Of a stretch of DNA of 64,000 bases, positions 52,116 to 59,816 are shown in pieces. The notes below the pieces were generated by a model. The model saw only the letters and a list, made by a program, of their open reading frames with translations, was not told the origin of the DNA and ran no database searches. The stretch is taken from NCBI GenBank assembly GCA_946187775.1, contig CAMHSI010000003.1:1-64000 (forward strand), in the 5' to 3' direction. The DNA is from an uncultured Clostridia bacterium. Lineage in GTDB: Bacteria; Bacillota; Clostridia; Christensenellales; Aristaeellaceae. Within the stretch, counting starts at the first letter, position 1; every line of letters starts with the position of its first letter. A program made the position numbers and the translations under genes.

Positions 52116-53075
52116 ATGAACAAAAAGATTGCTGCACTGCTTCTTGCTGCGGTCCTTCTGGTCATCACGGCTCCGGCAGGGGCGGACAGGCTTCCTGAGG
52201 AAAGGCCTGACGACTACATCGGAGCGATGCGCGTAGTTTGGTGCAAGGAATGGGTCTCCCTCCGCGAGGCCCCGAAAAAGACATCGGACCGGCTGGCGCA
52301 GATTCCCCTGGGGGATATTGTGTACTCCTGCGTGCCTACGAAAGATCCGCGCTTCTACAAGTGTGAATACCAGGGGCAGGAAGGATACGTCCTTTCCGGG
52401 TATCTTATTCCCGCGCCGGAATGCGAGCCTCCGCTGTCCTCAGCCGTAAAGAAAAAGATGACCATGGAGGAACTGAAGGGCAACGGGGAAATCGTGCTGG
52501 ACTGGAAGGATTACAATATGTCCGTTGTGGCAGTACGGGATCATGTGCAGGAAAACAAAAGGAAATGGGAAGTGCTGCGGATCGGCTGCTTTATTGACGG
52601 AACCCCCGTATGGGGCCATGAGGAAAAAGTTGAGGAAGGGCAGCTGGAAAGACTGAAGGTATTCATCGGCGGCGTGCAGGACGACTGGAAGGTGATGCTG
52701 TACGACGGGGGATACGGACTGTCCATGCTGGACCTGCTGAGCGGAAAGGAAAAATGGACGCTGTCCGTTGCCAATTGCCCGCTGGGAGATGCCGCGGCGG
52801 TTGCCGTGGACAAAAACGGCACCATGTATATCGCCGGGTCGGACGGACCGGATCCTGTGGCAATTACCCTCGGAGGCCGGGTGCTCTGGAAATCGGACAT
52901 CAGTGATCCGAATGTTTTCGGGCCTTTCGAAATTGCCCTGGAGGACAGCAAAGTGCTTGTCAAGTACCGGTGCGGCCTGACGGATGAATACCGGATGGTG
53001 ACGCTGGACAGCAACGGGGGGCTGGTTTCCATCGGGAACCAGAAGGCTGAGACGGCCCCGACAGAAGCTGAGTAA
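52116..53075 (+). CDS. Secreted protein with an SH3-like domain and a beta-rich C-terminal half
   Basis: The 319-residue protein starts with a signal peptide (NKKIAALLLAAVLLVITAPAGA). Residues about 35-95 form one SH3-like domain (VSLREAPKKTSDRLAQIPLGD, then CEYQGQEGYVLSGYL). The rest contains repeated strand motifs (LYDGGYGLSMLDLLSGKEKW, VDKNGTMYIAGSDG, LGGRVLWKSDIS) that resemble PQQ-type propeller blades, though too few for a full propeller. Likely a surface protein of unknown role. AAGGGAGG lies 7 nt before ATG 52116. Single-gene unit. Confidence 0.82.
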   Translation: MNKKIAALLLAAVLLVITAPAGADRLPEERPDDYIGAMRVVWCKEWVSLREAPKKTSDRLAQIPLGDIVYSCVPTKDPRFYKCEYQGQEGYVLSGYLIPAPECEPPLSSAVKKKMTMEELKGNGEIVLDWKDYNMSVVAVRDHVQENKRKWEVLRIGCFIDGTPVWGHEEKVEEGQLERLKVFIGGVQDDWKVMLYDGGYGLSMLDLLSGKEKWTLSVANCPLGDAAAVAVDKNGTMYIAGSDGPDPVAITLGGRVLWKSDISDPNVFGPFEIALEDSKVLVKYRCGLTDEYRMVTLDSNGGLVSIGNQKAETAPTEAE

Positions 53076-53109
53076 AAAAGAAGGATGCGGCAGCAGGCCG
53101 CATCCTTTT
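53074..53109. terminator. Bidirectional terminator
   Basis: AAGGATGCGGC (53081-53091), loop AGCAG, GCCGCATCCTT (53097-53107), with T tracts on both strands. Shared with the convergent rho gene. Confidence 0.92.
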
Positions 53110-53122
53110 CTGATTCGAATGC

Positions 53123-54862
53123 TTATCTGTTCATCAGGGCGAACCAGTCTTTCATCTTCAGCAGGAGATCCTCGTTGGTCTCCGCTTTTTCCATCATGGA
53201 AAGAAGCTGGGGAATGGCGACGGAGGAAGAGGTGGATCCGAGAAGGGTCCGGATCAGGGACAGGCCTTCCTTCTGCCGGTCATTCAGGAGGATATCGGCG
53301 TTTTTGGTAAAGCTGTGCTGCAGATTGAGCGCGGGGGTGATGCCGGCGCGGGCAACCGCGAGATCCAGGGTCAGCTCCATATTGGCTGTTCCCTTGAATT
53401 CCTCCACAACGGAATCATCCACCTTGGAGCCGGTTGCGATATCCATGGCCGCGATTACGGTAAGGCTTCCGCCCTCCTTGCAGGAGCGGGCGGCACCGAA
53501 CATCCGTTTGGCGCGGAAAAGGCTTGCGGGATTCACCATGCCGGGAAGACTGCGGCCCTGCTGCACGGCAGCGGTGGTATAGATCTTCGCCAGGCGGGTA
53601 AGGCTGTCCACCAGGAGGATGACGTCCTTTTTCTGCTCCACAAGGCGCATGGCGCGCTCCAGGACGATCTCCGCAAGGCGCAGGTGAGCTTCCGGTGCCT
53701 GGTCGAAACTGGAGGCGAGAACCGGACAGGGGATGGATTCACGCATCAGGGTGGCATCCTCGGGATTTACATCGATGAGCAGCATCAGCACTTCCGCATC
53801 CGGGTAATTGCTGCTGATGACGCGGGCAAAATTGCGCATCAACTGCGTTTTGCCGGTATTGGGAGGACAGAGGACGAGCCCGCGCTGGCCGAAGCCGATG
53901 GGGGCGATCAGGTCAATCAGGCGCATATCCGGCATGGAAGAATCCCCGGGGATCTCCAGGGAGATCCGGCGATCGGGATAAACCGGGGTCAGTTCATCGA
54001 AGGCAGGCCGGTTAAAGGCCTCTTCCTCCGGGACGCCGTTTACGGAAGAGATATAGAGGAGGGCGGAATACTTGTCGCCCTCGCGCTGGGGACGGATTTT
54101 TCCTTCAATGAAGTCACCGGTGCGAAGTCCGAAACGACGGATCTGCGCCATGGAGACATAGATATCCTTCGTGGAGGGGAGGAAAGACGGCGCACGCAGG
54201 AAGCCGTATCCGTCGGGATGAAGCTCCAGAATGCCGCTGCCTTCTTCGTAATTGCCGGAAGCAAGCAGCTCCTCCAGCGTCGGGGCTGAAGCGGCAGCAT
54301 CCTGGGAAGCCGCGGGAGCAAAAGGCTCGGGACTGCGGCCCTGGGCATTGTACGCAGGGGTGTAATTCGCGGTGATCCTGTGGGTGTAGGAAGGGACAGA
54401 ATCGCCGAAACGATGCTCCGGCAGCGGATTTACCACAGGAGGACGGGGCGTTTCCCGGTGGGGGGCCGCAGGCTCCTCAGCGGCAGGCTGCGGGGCAGCC
54501 GCCGGACCGAAGCGGGGCGTGAAGCCGCCGGGACGGGCAGCCGGAACCCGCTGCTGCGGGGGAAGCTGATGCCCGGAAGGCGTGGTATTCTGCCAGGCCG
54601 GACGGGCAGGGCTGCCGGACGCCTGATAAGCGGGACGCGCGTTGAAACGGGGAGCGTCCGCATTATGCCAGGCGGCCTGGAAACGGGGCTCGGCCTCGGC
54701 GGGCGCATCGGAGGAAGATTTTTCCTCGGCGTCCGGGACATTTTCCAGAATTTTACGAACGATTCCGGCTTTATCGATTCCGGAACCGAGAGAGATATTC
54801 TGCTCCTTTGCAAGCTTGCGAAGCTGCATGACGGTCATTGCTGACAGTTCTTTTTCCGTCAT
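53123..54862 (-). CDS. rho: Rho-family transcription termination factor, divergent
   Basis: The 579-residue protein begins with a Rho N-terminal helical domain (VMQLRKLAKEQNISLGSGIDK), followed by about 150 low-complexity Pro/Ala/Arg residues, a cold-shock-like RNA-binding region (GILELHPDGYGFLRAPSFLPS) and the RecA-like motor. Walker A reads CPPNTGKT (about 332) instead of PPKAGKT, and LLIDVNPED (about 361) replaces LLIDERPEE, losing the glutamate counted as catalytic in E. coli Rho (E211). LLVDSLTRLA, AARSCKEGGSLTVIA and EEFKGTANMELTLD remain. AAGGAGG precedes the ATG. It is either a specialised or a weak-ATPase Rho. It follows a methyltransferase gene by 15 bp. Confidence 0.9.
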   Translation of the reverse strand: MTEKELSAMTVMQLRKLAKEQNISLGSGIDKAGIVRKILENVPDAEEKSSSDAPAEAEPRFQAAWHNADAPRFNARPAYQASGSPARPAWQNTTPSGHQLPPQQRVPAARPGGFTPRFGPAAAPQPAAEEPAAPHRETPRPPVVNPLPEHRFGDSVPSYTHRITANYTPAYNAQGRSPEPFAPAASQDAAASAPTLEELLASGNYEEGSGILELHPDGYGFLRAPSFLPSTKDIYVSMAQIRRFGLRTGDFIEGKIRPQREGDKYSALLYISSVNGVPEEEAFNRPAFDELTPVYPDRRISLEIPGDSSMPDMRLIDLIAPIGFGQRGLVLCPPNTGKTQLMRNFARVISSNYPDAEVLMLLIDVNPEDATLMRESIPCPVLASSFDQAPEAHLRLAEIVLERAMRLVEQKKDVILLVDSLTRLAKIYTTAAVQQGRSLPGMVNPASLFRAKRMFGAARSCKEGGSLTVIAAMDIATGSKVDDSVVEEFKGTANMELTLDLAVARAGITPALNLQHSFTKNADILLNDRQKEGLSLIRTLLGSTSSSVAIPQLLSMMEKAETNEDLLLKMKDWFALMNR

Positions 54863-54877
54863 GAATACAGTACCTCC

Positions 54878-55891
54878 TTAAGGGTTGTTCTTCAAAAAAA
54901 CGACATCCCGGACAACCGCCTGCTCCACCTCGTGGCGGAGATGCATGAAACGGTCCTCCTCGCAGGGGGAAAGGCCGGCATCACGCGCGGCATCGAAAAC
55001 CTGCCGGGCAGGAAGGGTAAGCGTGTTGAAACTGAGGGCCATGACGCCTCCGGGCAGCAAGGCCTTCTTCCAGCGGGGAAGGGCGCGCCGGAGCAGGCTG
55101 ACAAAGGACTCGGGCTTGCTGCCGAAGGAAGGCGCGTGCTGGATCCCGTAGGGAAGATCCGCAACCAGCAGATGGGCCGGGTGATGACGGCAGAGGGCGA
55201 ACGCGTCCGCCGTATCGCCGGAGGCAAGGCGCAGGAAGCGGGTATCCTTTTGCTGAAAATGCTCCTTTGAATCGGAAAAAACGAACTCGGTAACCGGAAG
55301 AGCGGTTTTGCCGGCGGTTTCCGAAAGGGTGCGGACGGTGTGCTTCAGGAGATGGACCTTCAGGTATCTTGAGAAGAAATCCGAAGCCTCCCGGACCGCT
55401 TTGCGGTCCTGATCCAGGCCGACCGCGTTCATTCCGGCCTGCAGGGCGCAGAAACAGACGGTTCCCTTTCCGCAGAGAGGATCCAGCACCGTAAGGGGAT
55501 GATCCTCCGGGGGAAAGGACGTCAGGGAAAGCGCCATGTTGATCATCAGCCGGATGAAAGGAGCGGAGGTTTTTCCTTTATACTTCAGGATTTCGGGAAG
55601 ATCCTCCTCCAGGTAGTTCCGGCAGACAACGGGGAGGGGCAGGAGCGCATCCCCGCTTTTTTCGGCCATAAAGGCGACGGAAGAGTGACCGGAAAGGAAG
55701 CTGACCTCAGCCCCGGAAAGGGGACGGCATTCGAAGGAAAGAAAATCCGCGCCGCCCATGGATTCCTGAACAATTTCACAATCGATGGAAAGGGAATGAA
55801 GCATGGAAAGCAGCTCATAACGGGAAAGGCGATTCACGGAATCGCGATAGCGAATATTCGCATGCTTATCCAACCCGAACGTATAAACCAT
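54878..55891 (-). CDS. TRM11/UPF0020-like SAM-dependent methyltransferase
   Basis: The 337-residue protein has an N-terminal substrate-binding region without clear motifs and a C-terminal Rossmann methyltransferase: VLDPLCGKGTVCFCALQAG (SAM), GLDQDRKAVREA (motif II), and VADLPYGIQHAP in place of the NPPY-type motif, as in archaeal and eukaryotic Trm11 (DPPYG). It probably methylates guanine in tRNA or a related nucleic acid. AGAGG precedes the ATG. Upstream of rho in the same unit. Confidence 0.8.
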   Translation of the reverse strand: MVYTFGLDKHANIRYRDSVNRLSRYELLSMLHSLSIDCEIVQESMGGADFLSFECRPLSGAEVSFLSGHSSVAFMAEKSGDALLPLPVVCRNYLEEDLPEILKYKGKTSAPFIRLMINMALSLTSFPPEDHPLTVLDPLCGKGTVCFCALQAGMNAVGLDQDRKAVREASDFFSRYLKVHLLKHTVRTLSETAGKTALPVTEFVFSDSKEHFQQKDTRFLRLASGDTADAFALCRHHPAHLLVADLPYGIQHAPSFGSKPESFVSLLRRALPRWKKALLPGGVMALSFNTLTLPARQVFDAARDAGLSPCEEDRFMHLRHEVEQAVVRDVVFLKNNP

Positions 55892-55926
55892 TGCTTCCTC
55901 TTTTCATCAGATCATGATATAGAACG

Positions 55927-55955
55927 ATTATAACAAATGAAATCCTTGATTTCAA
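55927..55955 (-). promoter_or_regulatory. Promoter of the methyltransferase-rho unit
   Basis: TTGAAA and TATAAT, 17 bp apart on the minus strand, lie 36 bp before the start. Confidence 0.85.
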
Positions 55956-55975
55956 TAGTTTTTAAGAAACTCCGG

Positions 55976-56007
55976 GCAAAAAGAAAACCCTTCCCGGCAG
56001 GGAAGGG
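55976..56007 (-). terminator. Terminator of rpsU
   Basis: CCCTTCCC (55988-55995) pairs with GGGAAGGG (56000-56007). On the minus strand TTTTCTTTTT follows. Confidence 0.87.
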
Positions 56008-56021
56008 AGCTGGAAAACAAG

Positions 56022-56195
56022 TTACCACTTGCGCTTACGGGCGGCTTCAGCCTTTTTCTTGCGCTTGACGCTGGGCTTCTCATAATGCTCGCGCTTACGA
56101 ACTTCCTGAAGGACGCCGCTGCGGGCGCACTGCCGCTTAAACCGTTTGAGCGCACTTTCCAGGGACTCATTTTCGCGGATACGAACCTCGGACAC
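56022..56195 (-). CDS. rpsU: 30S ribosomal protein S21
   Basis: The 57-residue basic protein is below common gene-length cut-offs. Its start [21 protein letters not shown] and the following [21 protein letters not shown], then [13 protein letters not shown], are typical S21. The start is GTG at 56195 with GGGGAGGG 6 nt upstream. It has its own promoter and terminator. Confidence 0.95.
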   Translation of the reverse strand: MSEVRIRENESLESALKRFKRQCARSGVLQEVRKREHYEKPSVKRKKKAEAARKRKW

Positions 56196-56269
56196 TTTTA
56201 TCCCTCCCCTCGCTCATTCACGCCTTGCCAGCAGCCGGCCACACGGACGGACGGCAAAACCGTATGATC

Positions 56270-56298
56270 ATTATACCGCTAATCGGAATAACAGTCAA
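56270..56298 (-). promoter_or_regulatory. Promoter of rpsU
   Basis: TTGACT and TATAAT are 17 bp apart on the minus strand, giving a leader of about 70 nt. Confidence 0.87.
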
Positions 56299-56360
56299 CT
56301 TTTTTTCAAAAAAGCGGACAACAGGCAGAGAAGAGGACACAGAAAAGCACGGAAAAGGAC

Positions 56361-56702
56361 TCAGGCCATTTTATCCGCCATCTGGCGGCCGCCGAGAATA
56401 TGGAAATGCAGATGGGGAACAGACTGGCACGCGTCGGGGCCGCAGTTTGAAATGACCCGGAACCCGCCGGAAAGAGAGGCATCCGCAGCGATTTTCGCCA
56501 CTGCGCGAAGGCAGGCAGCGACCTCGGAATCCTCCAGCTTGTCGATTTCAGCGACGGAGGCTACATGCTTCTTCGGGACGACAAGCACATGGAAGGGCGC
56601 CTGGGGGTTGATATCCCGGAAAGCAAAAACCCGGTCATCCTCATATACCTTGTCAGAGGGAATATCACCGTTGACAATCTTGCAGAAAAGACAGTTTTCC
56701 AT
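56361..56702 (-). CDS. HIT-family nucleotide-binding protein
   Basis: The 113-residue protein carries the histidine triad HLHFHILGG near the C terminus and the N-terminal CLFCKIVNGDIPSDKVYEDD block of the Hint/YcfF group. Such enzymes hydrolyse purine nucleotide phosphoramidates. ATG at 56702 has GGAGG 7 nt upstream. It lies downstream of mtaB with its own candidate promoter. Confidence 0.94.
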   Translation of the reverse strand: MENCLFCKIVNGDIPSDKVYEDDRVFAFRDINPQAPFHVLVVPKKHVASVAEIDKLEDSEVAACLRAVAKIAADASLSGGFRVISNCGPDACQSVPHLHFHILGGRQMADKMA

Positions 56703-56740
56703 CACGATACCTCCGGATAAATATGATGCAGGATACGAAT

Positions 56741-56769
56741 ATTATACACACGGGAAGGCTGAATTGCCA
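56741..56769 (-). promoter_or_regulatory. Candidate promoter of the HIT gene
   Basis: A perfect -10 TATAAT lies 17 bp from a weak -35 TGGCAA on the minus strand, about 40 bp before the start. Confidence 0.5.
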
Positions 56770-56788
56770 TCCGCCGGGGAAGAAAAAT

Positions 56789-58084
56789 TCACAGGAGCAC
56801 GCCGCTGAGCCCACGGGGGCCCGCCTGGCGGACCAGGACCCGGACCGGGACTCCGGAGGTACATTCAGCTTCCGGATTCAGCCGGACGCGAAGGTATTCC
56901 GGGGAATACCCCTCCCAGCAGCCCTCCACTTTCTCCTCCGGAAGGAGGAAGGTTTCGCGCCCGATCCACTGACGCTGATAACAGGAGGCAACCTCCCGGC
57001 CCAGGGCAATCAGTTCCCTGGCGCGGCCCTGCTTCACATCCTCGGGGATCTGGCCGGGCATCTCCGCAGCCGGCGTGCCGGGACGGGGAGAATAAGGGAA
57101 CACGTGAATCCTGGCAAAGCCGGCTTTCCGGATCAGATCCTTTGTTTCCCGGAACTCATCTTCCGTTTCCCCGGGGAAACCGGTGAGCACATCGGTGGTA
57201 AAGGCGGCAAGGGGAAAGACGGAACGCAGGCGGGACAGGGCGTCCATATACCCGGCGGAGGTGTACTGCCGGCGCATCCGCCGGAGGACGCCGTCGCTGC
57301 CGGACTGGAGCGCCAGGTGGAACTGGGGGCAGATCTTCGTCAGGGAACGCAGGGAGTCCGCGAATTGCTGCGTGGCGATCCCGGGCTCAAGAGAACCGAG
57401 ACGGACCCGGAGGATGCCATCCGTATCCTGAAGGATCTTCAGGACATCGAGGAGGGATGCGGGAGAGGAAAAATCCTTCCCGTAGGAAGACAGGTGAATG
57501 CCCGTGAGGACGATTTCCCGGTAGCCGGCAGCCGCAAGCGCTTTTGCCTCTGCACGTATATCCTCCGGATCGCGGGAGCGGATGGGGCCCCGGACGGAAG
57601 GGATCACGCAGTAGGAGCAGCGGTTGCGGCAGCCTTCCTGGATTTTCAGGACAGCGCGGGTATGGTCGTCATGGGCGGTAACATGAAGGGATTCATAAGG
57701 CATTTTTTCCGGCAGCGGCTCCACGGCGCAGCAGGGGACGCCGGTGGACAGCACCCGGCGGAGCAGCGGAACGATATCTGAGCGCCCCTGGGTTCCGATA
57801 ACGAGGTCCGCTCCGGCGGAAAGAAGCTGCTCCCCCCGAAGCTGGGCAAGGCATCCGCAGAGGACAAGCGTGCTTCCGGGATGCTCCCTCTTCAGCCGGC
57901 GGGCGAGCTGCAGGCTTTTGCGGTCCCCGGTGCCGGTTACGGTACAGGTATTGATCAGGTAAACATCCGCTTCCTCCGGAAAAGGAACCTTCGTGAAACC
58001 GTCGGCGGAAAGCAGCTCCTCCATCGCCTGGGTGTCATACTGATTGACCTTGCAGCCGAGGGTGTGGTAAGCAATGGTGGGCAT
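56789..58084 (-). CDS. mtaB: tRNA t6A37 methylthiotransferase MtaB
   Basis: The 431-residue radical SAM enzyme converts t6A37 to ms2t6A37. The N-terminal domain has the three cluster cysteines (LGCKVNQYD, NTCTVTGTGD, VLCGCLAQ). The radical SAM motif CRNRCSYC lies near 149-156 after VLKIQEGC. A TRAM domain ends the protein. It is 6 bp downstream of rsmE in the prmA-rsmE-mtaB order common in Firmicutes. GGAG lies 9 nt before the ATG. Confidence 0.95.
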   Translation of the reverse strand: MPTIAYHTLGCKVNQYDTQAMEELLSADGFTKVPFPEEADVYLINTCTVTGTGDRKSLQLARRLKREHPGSTLVLCGCLAQLRGEQLLSAGADLVIGTQGRSDIVPLLRRVLSTGVPCCAVEPLPEKMPYESLHVTAHDDHTRAVLKIQEGCRNRCSYCVIPSVRGPIRSRDPEDIRAEAKALAAAGYREIVLTGIHLSSYGKDFSSPASLLDVLKILQDTDGILRVRLGSLEPGIATQQFADSLRSLTKICPQFHLALQSGSDGVLRRMRRQYTSAGYMDALSRLRSVFPLAAFTTDVLTGFPGETEDEFRETKDLIRKAGFARIHVFPYSPRPGTPAAEMPGQIPEDVKQGRARELIALGREVASCYQRQWIGRETFLLPEEKVEGCWEGYSPEYLRVRLNPEAECTSGVPVRVLVRQAGPRGLSGVLL

Positions 58085-58090
58085 AACAGG

Positions 58091-58825
58091 TTACTCCATT
58101 TCACCGTATAATCCGAAAAAGACGCTTGCTGCGGCAAGGCCTGCAGTCTCCGTGCGGAGGATCCGCGGGCCGAGGGTCACCGTTTCACAGCCGGAGCACA
58201 GAAGCGCGTCAGCTTCTTCCCCGGAAATTCCGCCCTCGGGCCCGATTACGATTCCGAGGGAAGAAAGGGAAGGATGACGGGAGAAAAACGAAAGGGGGCC
58301 GCCTTCCGGGCAGTTTTCCCACGGAACAGCGACCTTTTCACAGCCCGAAAGAAGGCCGGGAAGGGAAGAAAAGGATACGGGGGAAAGGATCTCCGGAACA
58401 ACGCACCTGCCGGACTGCTTGCCGGCTTCCCGGGCAATTTTCCGCCACCGATCCAGCTTTTTACCGGATTCCCGGACATCGGGATGAACCACGCACCTGG
58501 AAAACAGGACGGGAACGATCCGGGAGACGCCAAGCTCCACGGATTTCTGCACGATCCAGTCCATTTTATCGCTTTTCGGAAGGCCCTGGAAAAGCGTCAG
58601 GGAAAGCCGGGGCTCGGTGGAGGGAAGCTCTTCCGTGGGAAAGAGGGAGACGCCGGCGGGAGAAAGCTCCCGGATCTGCGCAAGGTAGCGCCGGCCTCCG
58701 AAAATCACTTCCACAAGGTCTCCCGGCTGCAGCCGGAGAACCTTCACGGCATGACGCGTATCCGCGTCATCCAGGCGGAAAAGCTCCGCATCGGAGCAAT
58801 CCGGATCAGCGTAGAATCGGTGCAT
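58091..58825 (-). CDS. rsmE: 16S rRNA (uracil1498-N3)-methyltransferase
   Basis: The 244-residue SPOUT enzyme has MHRFYADP at the start, LFQGLPKSDKMDWIVQKSVELGV, the IVIGPEGGISGEEAD knot and LGPRILRTETAGLAA. ATG at 58825 has AGGAGG 8 nt upstream and overlaps the prmA stop by one base. Confidence 0.96.
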   Translation of the reverse strand: MHRFYADPDCSDAELFRLDDADTRHAVKVLRLQPGDLVEVIFGGRRYLAQIRELSPAGVSLFPTEELPSTEPRLSLTLFQGLPKSDKMDWIVQKSVELGVSRIVPVLFSRCVVHPDVRESGKKLDRWRKIAREAGKQSGRCVVPEILSPVSFSSLPGLLSGCEKVAVPWENCPEGGPLSFFSRHPSLSSLGIVIGPEGGISGEEADALLCSGCETVTLGPRILRTETAGLAAASVFFGLYGEME

Positions 58826-59766
58826 CAGTCGTTCCTCCTGGAGAGGAAGGCGGTCCATTCCCCTTTGTGCTCTGTTTTCAGGATTTCAAAGCCGGCGGCG
58901 AGAAGTGCCTGCCGGACTTCCTCCTCCCGGACGTTGACAATGCCGGAGCAAATGAACAGTCCGCCCGGAAGAATATGCTCCTTCAGGGGCGTGGCGAAGG
59001 AAATGATGATATCGGAGATAATATTCGCCACACAGATTTCACAGGTATCCGGGACATCCTTCAGGAGGTCTCCCTCCAGGACCGTTACAACATTTTCCAC
59101 ATGATTATGCGCCACGTTCTCCGAAGCAACGCGCACGGCGTCCGGGTCGATATCCACGGCCAGCACATGGCCCGCGCCAAGCAGCGCGGCCGCGATGGCG
59201 AGAATGCCGCTGCCGGTTCCCACGTCGATGATCCGCTCGCCGCCGCGGACGGTTTCCTCCAGCAGGGAAATACACATGCCGGTGGTTTCGTGGGTTCCGC
59301 TGCCGAAGGCCATACCGGGGTCAATTTCAATGACACGGTCCCCGGGGGCGGGCGAGAAGTCCTCCCAGGTGGGCTTGATTACCAGATGATCCCCGGCGTA
59401 AAAGGGCTTGTAATATTTTTTCCAGACCTCCGCCCAGGAATCCTCGGACACGGTTCTTGTATCCGTAAGGAGCGAGCCGAAATCGGCCCTTTCCTGCCGC
59501 ATGGCGTCCAGGCGGCCCTGCAGGCCGGAGAGGATGGACGGGAAGGAGGAATCGGGAACAAACCAGGCGTGGACCAGCACATCCTCCGGCATATCATCCA
59601 GCAGTTTGGGATCAATGATTTCCCAGATTCCGTGGGGCTTGGAGGGATCCGGAATGTCCGCCTTGTCCTCAATCATGGTGCCGGTGGCTCCCAGCTCCAT
59701 AAGGCAGTCAGAAACCCAGTCCGATCCGACGGTGGTGGTGTGGACAATCAATTCAATCCAATTCAT
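58825..59766 (-). CDS. prmA: Ribosomal protein L11 methyltransferase
   Basis: The 313-residue enzyme trimethylates L11. GMAFGSGTHETTGMCI is the family signature, DVGTGSGILAIAAALLGA binds SAM, and VANIISDIII is the N-[IV]-motif. GGGAG precedes the ATG. The start lies 50 bp after the binding-protein gene on the same strand; a short hairpin there has no T run. Confidence 0.95.
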   Translation of the reverse strand: MNWIELIVHTTTVGSDWVSDCLMELGATGTMIEDKADIPDPSKPHGIWEIIDPKLLDDMPEDVLVHAWFVPDSSFPSILSGLQGRLDAMRQERADFGSLLTDTRTVSEDSWAEVWKKYYKPFYAGDHLVIKPTWEDFSPAPGDRVIEIDPGMAFGSGTHETTGMCISLLEETVRGGERIIDVGTGSGILAIAAALLGAGHVLAVDIDPDAVRVASENVAHNHVENVVTVLEGDLLKDVPDTCEICVANIISDIIISFATPLKEHILPGGLFICSGIVNVREEEVRQALLAAGFEILKTEHKGEWTAFLSRRND

Positions 59767-59816
59767 GCGAAACTCCCTTCGACAAATCGTTTTCAGGCAA
59801 GACCGCTGTGCTGCGG

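Noticed and set aside
59767-59816. GACCGC/GCGGTC hairpin between the binding-protein gene and prmA as a terminator
   Set aside because: No T run follows on the minus strand.
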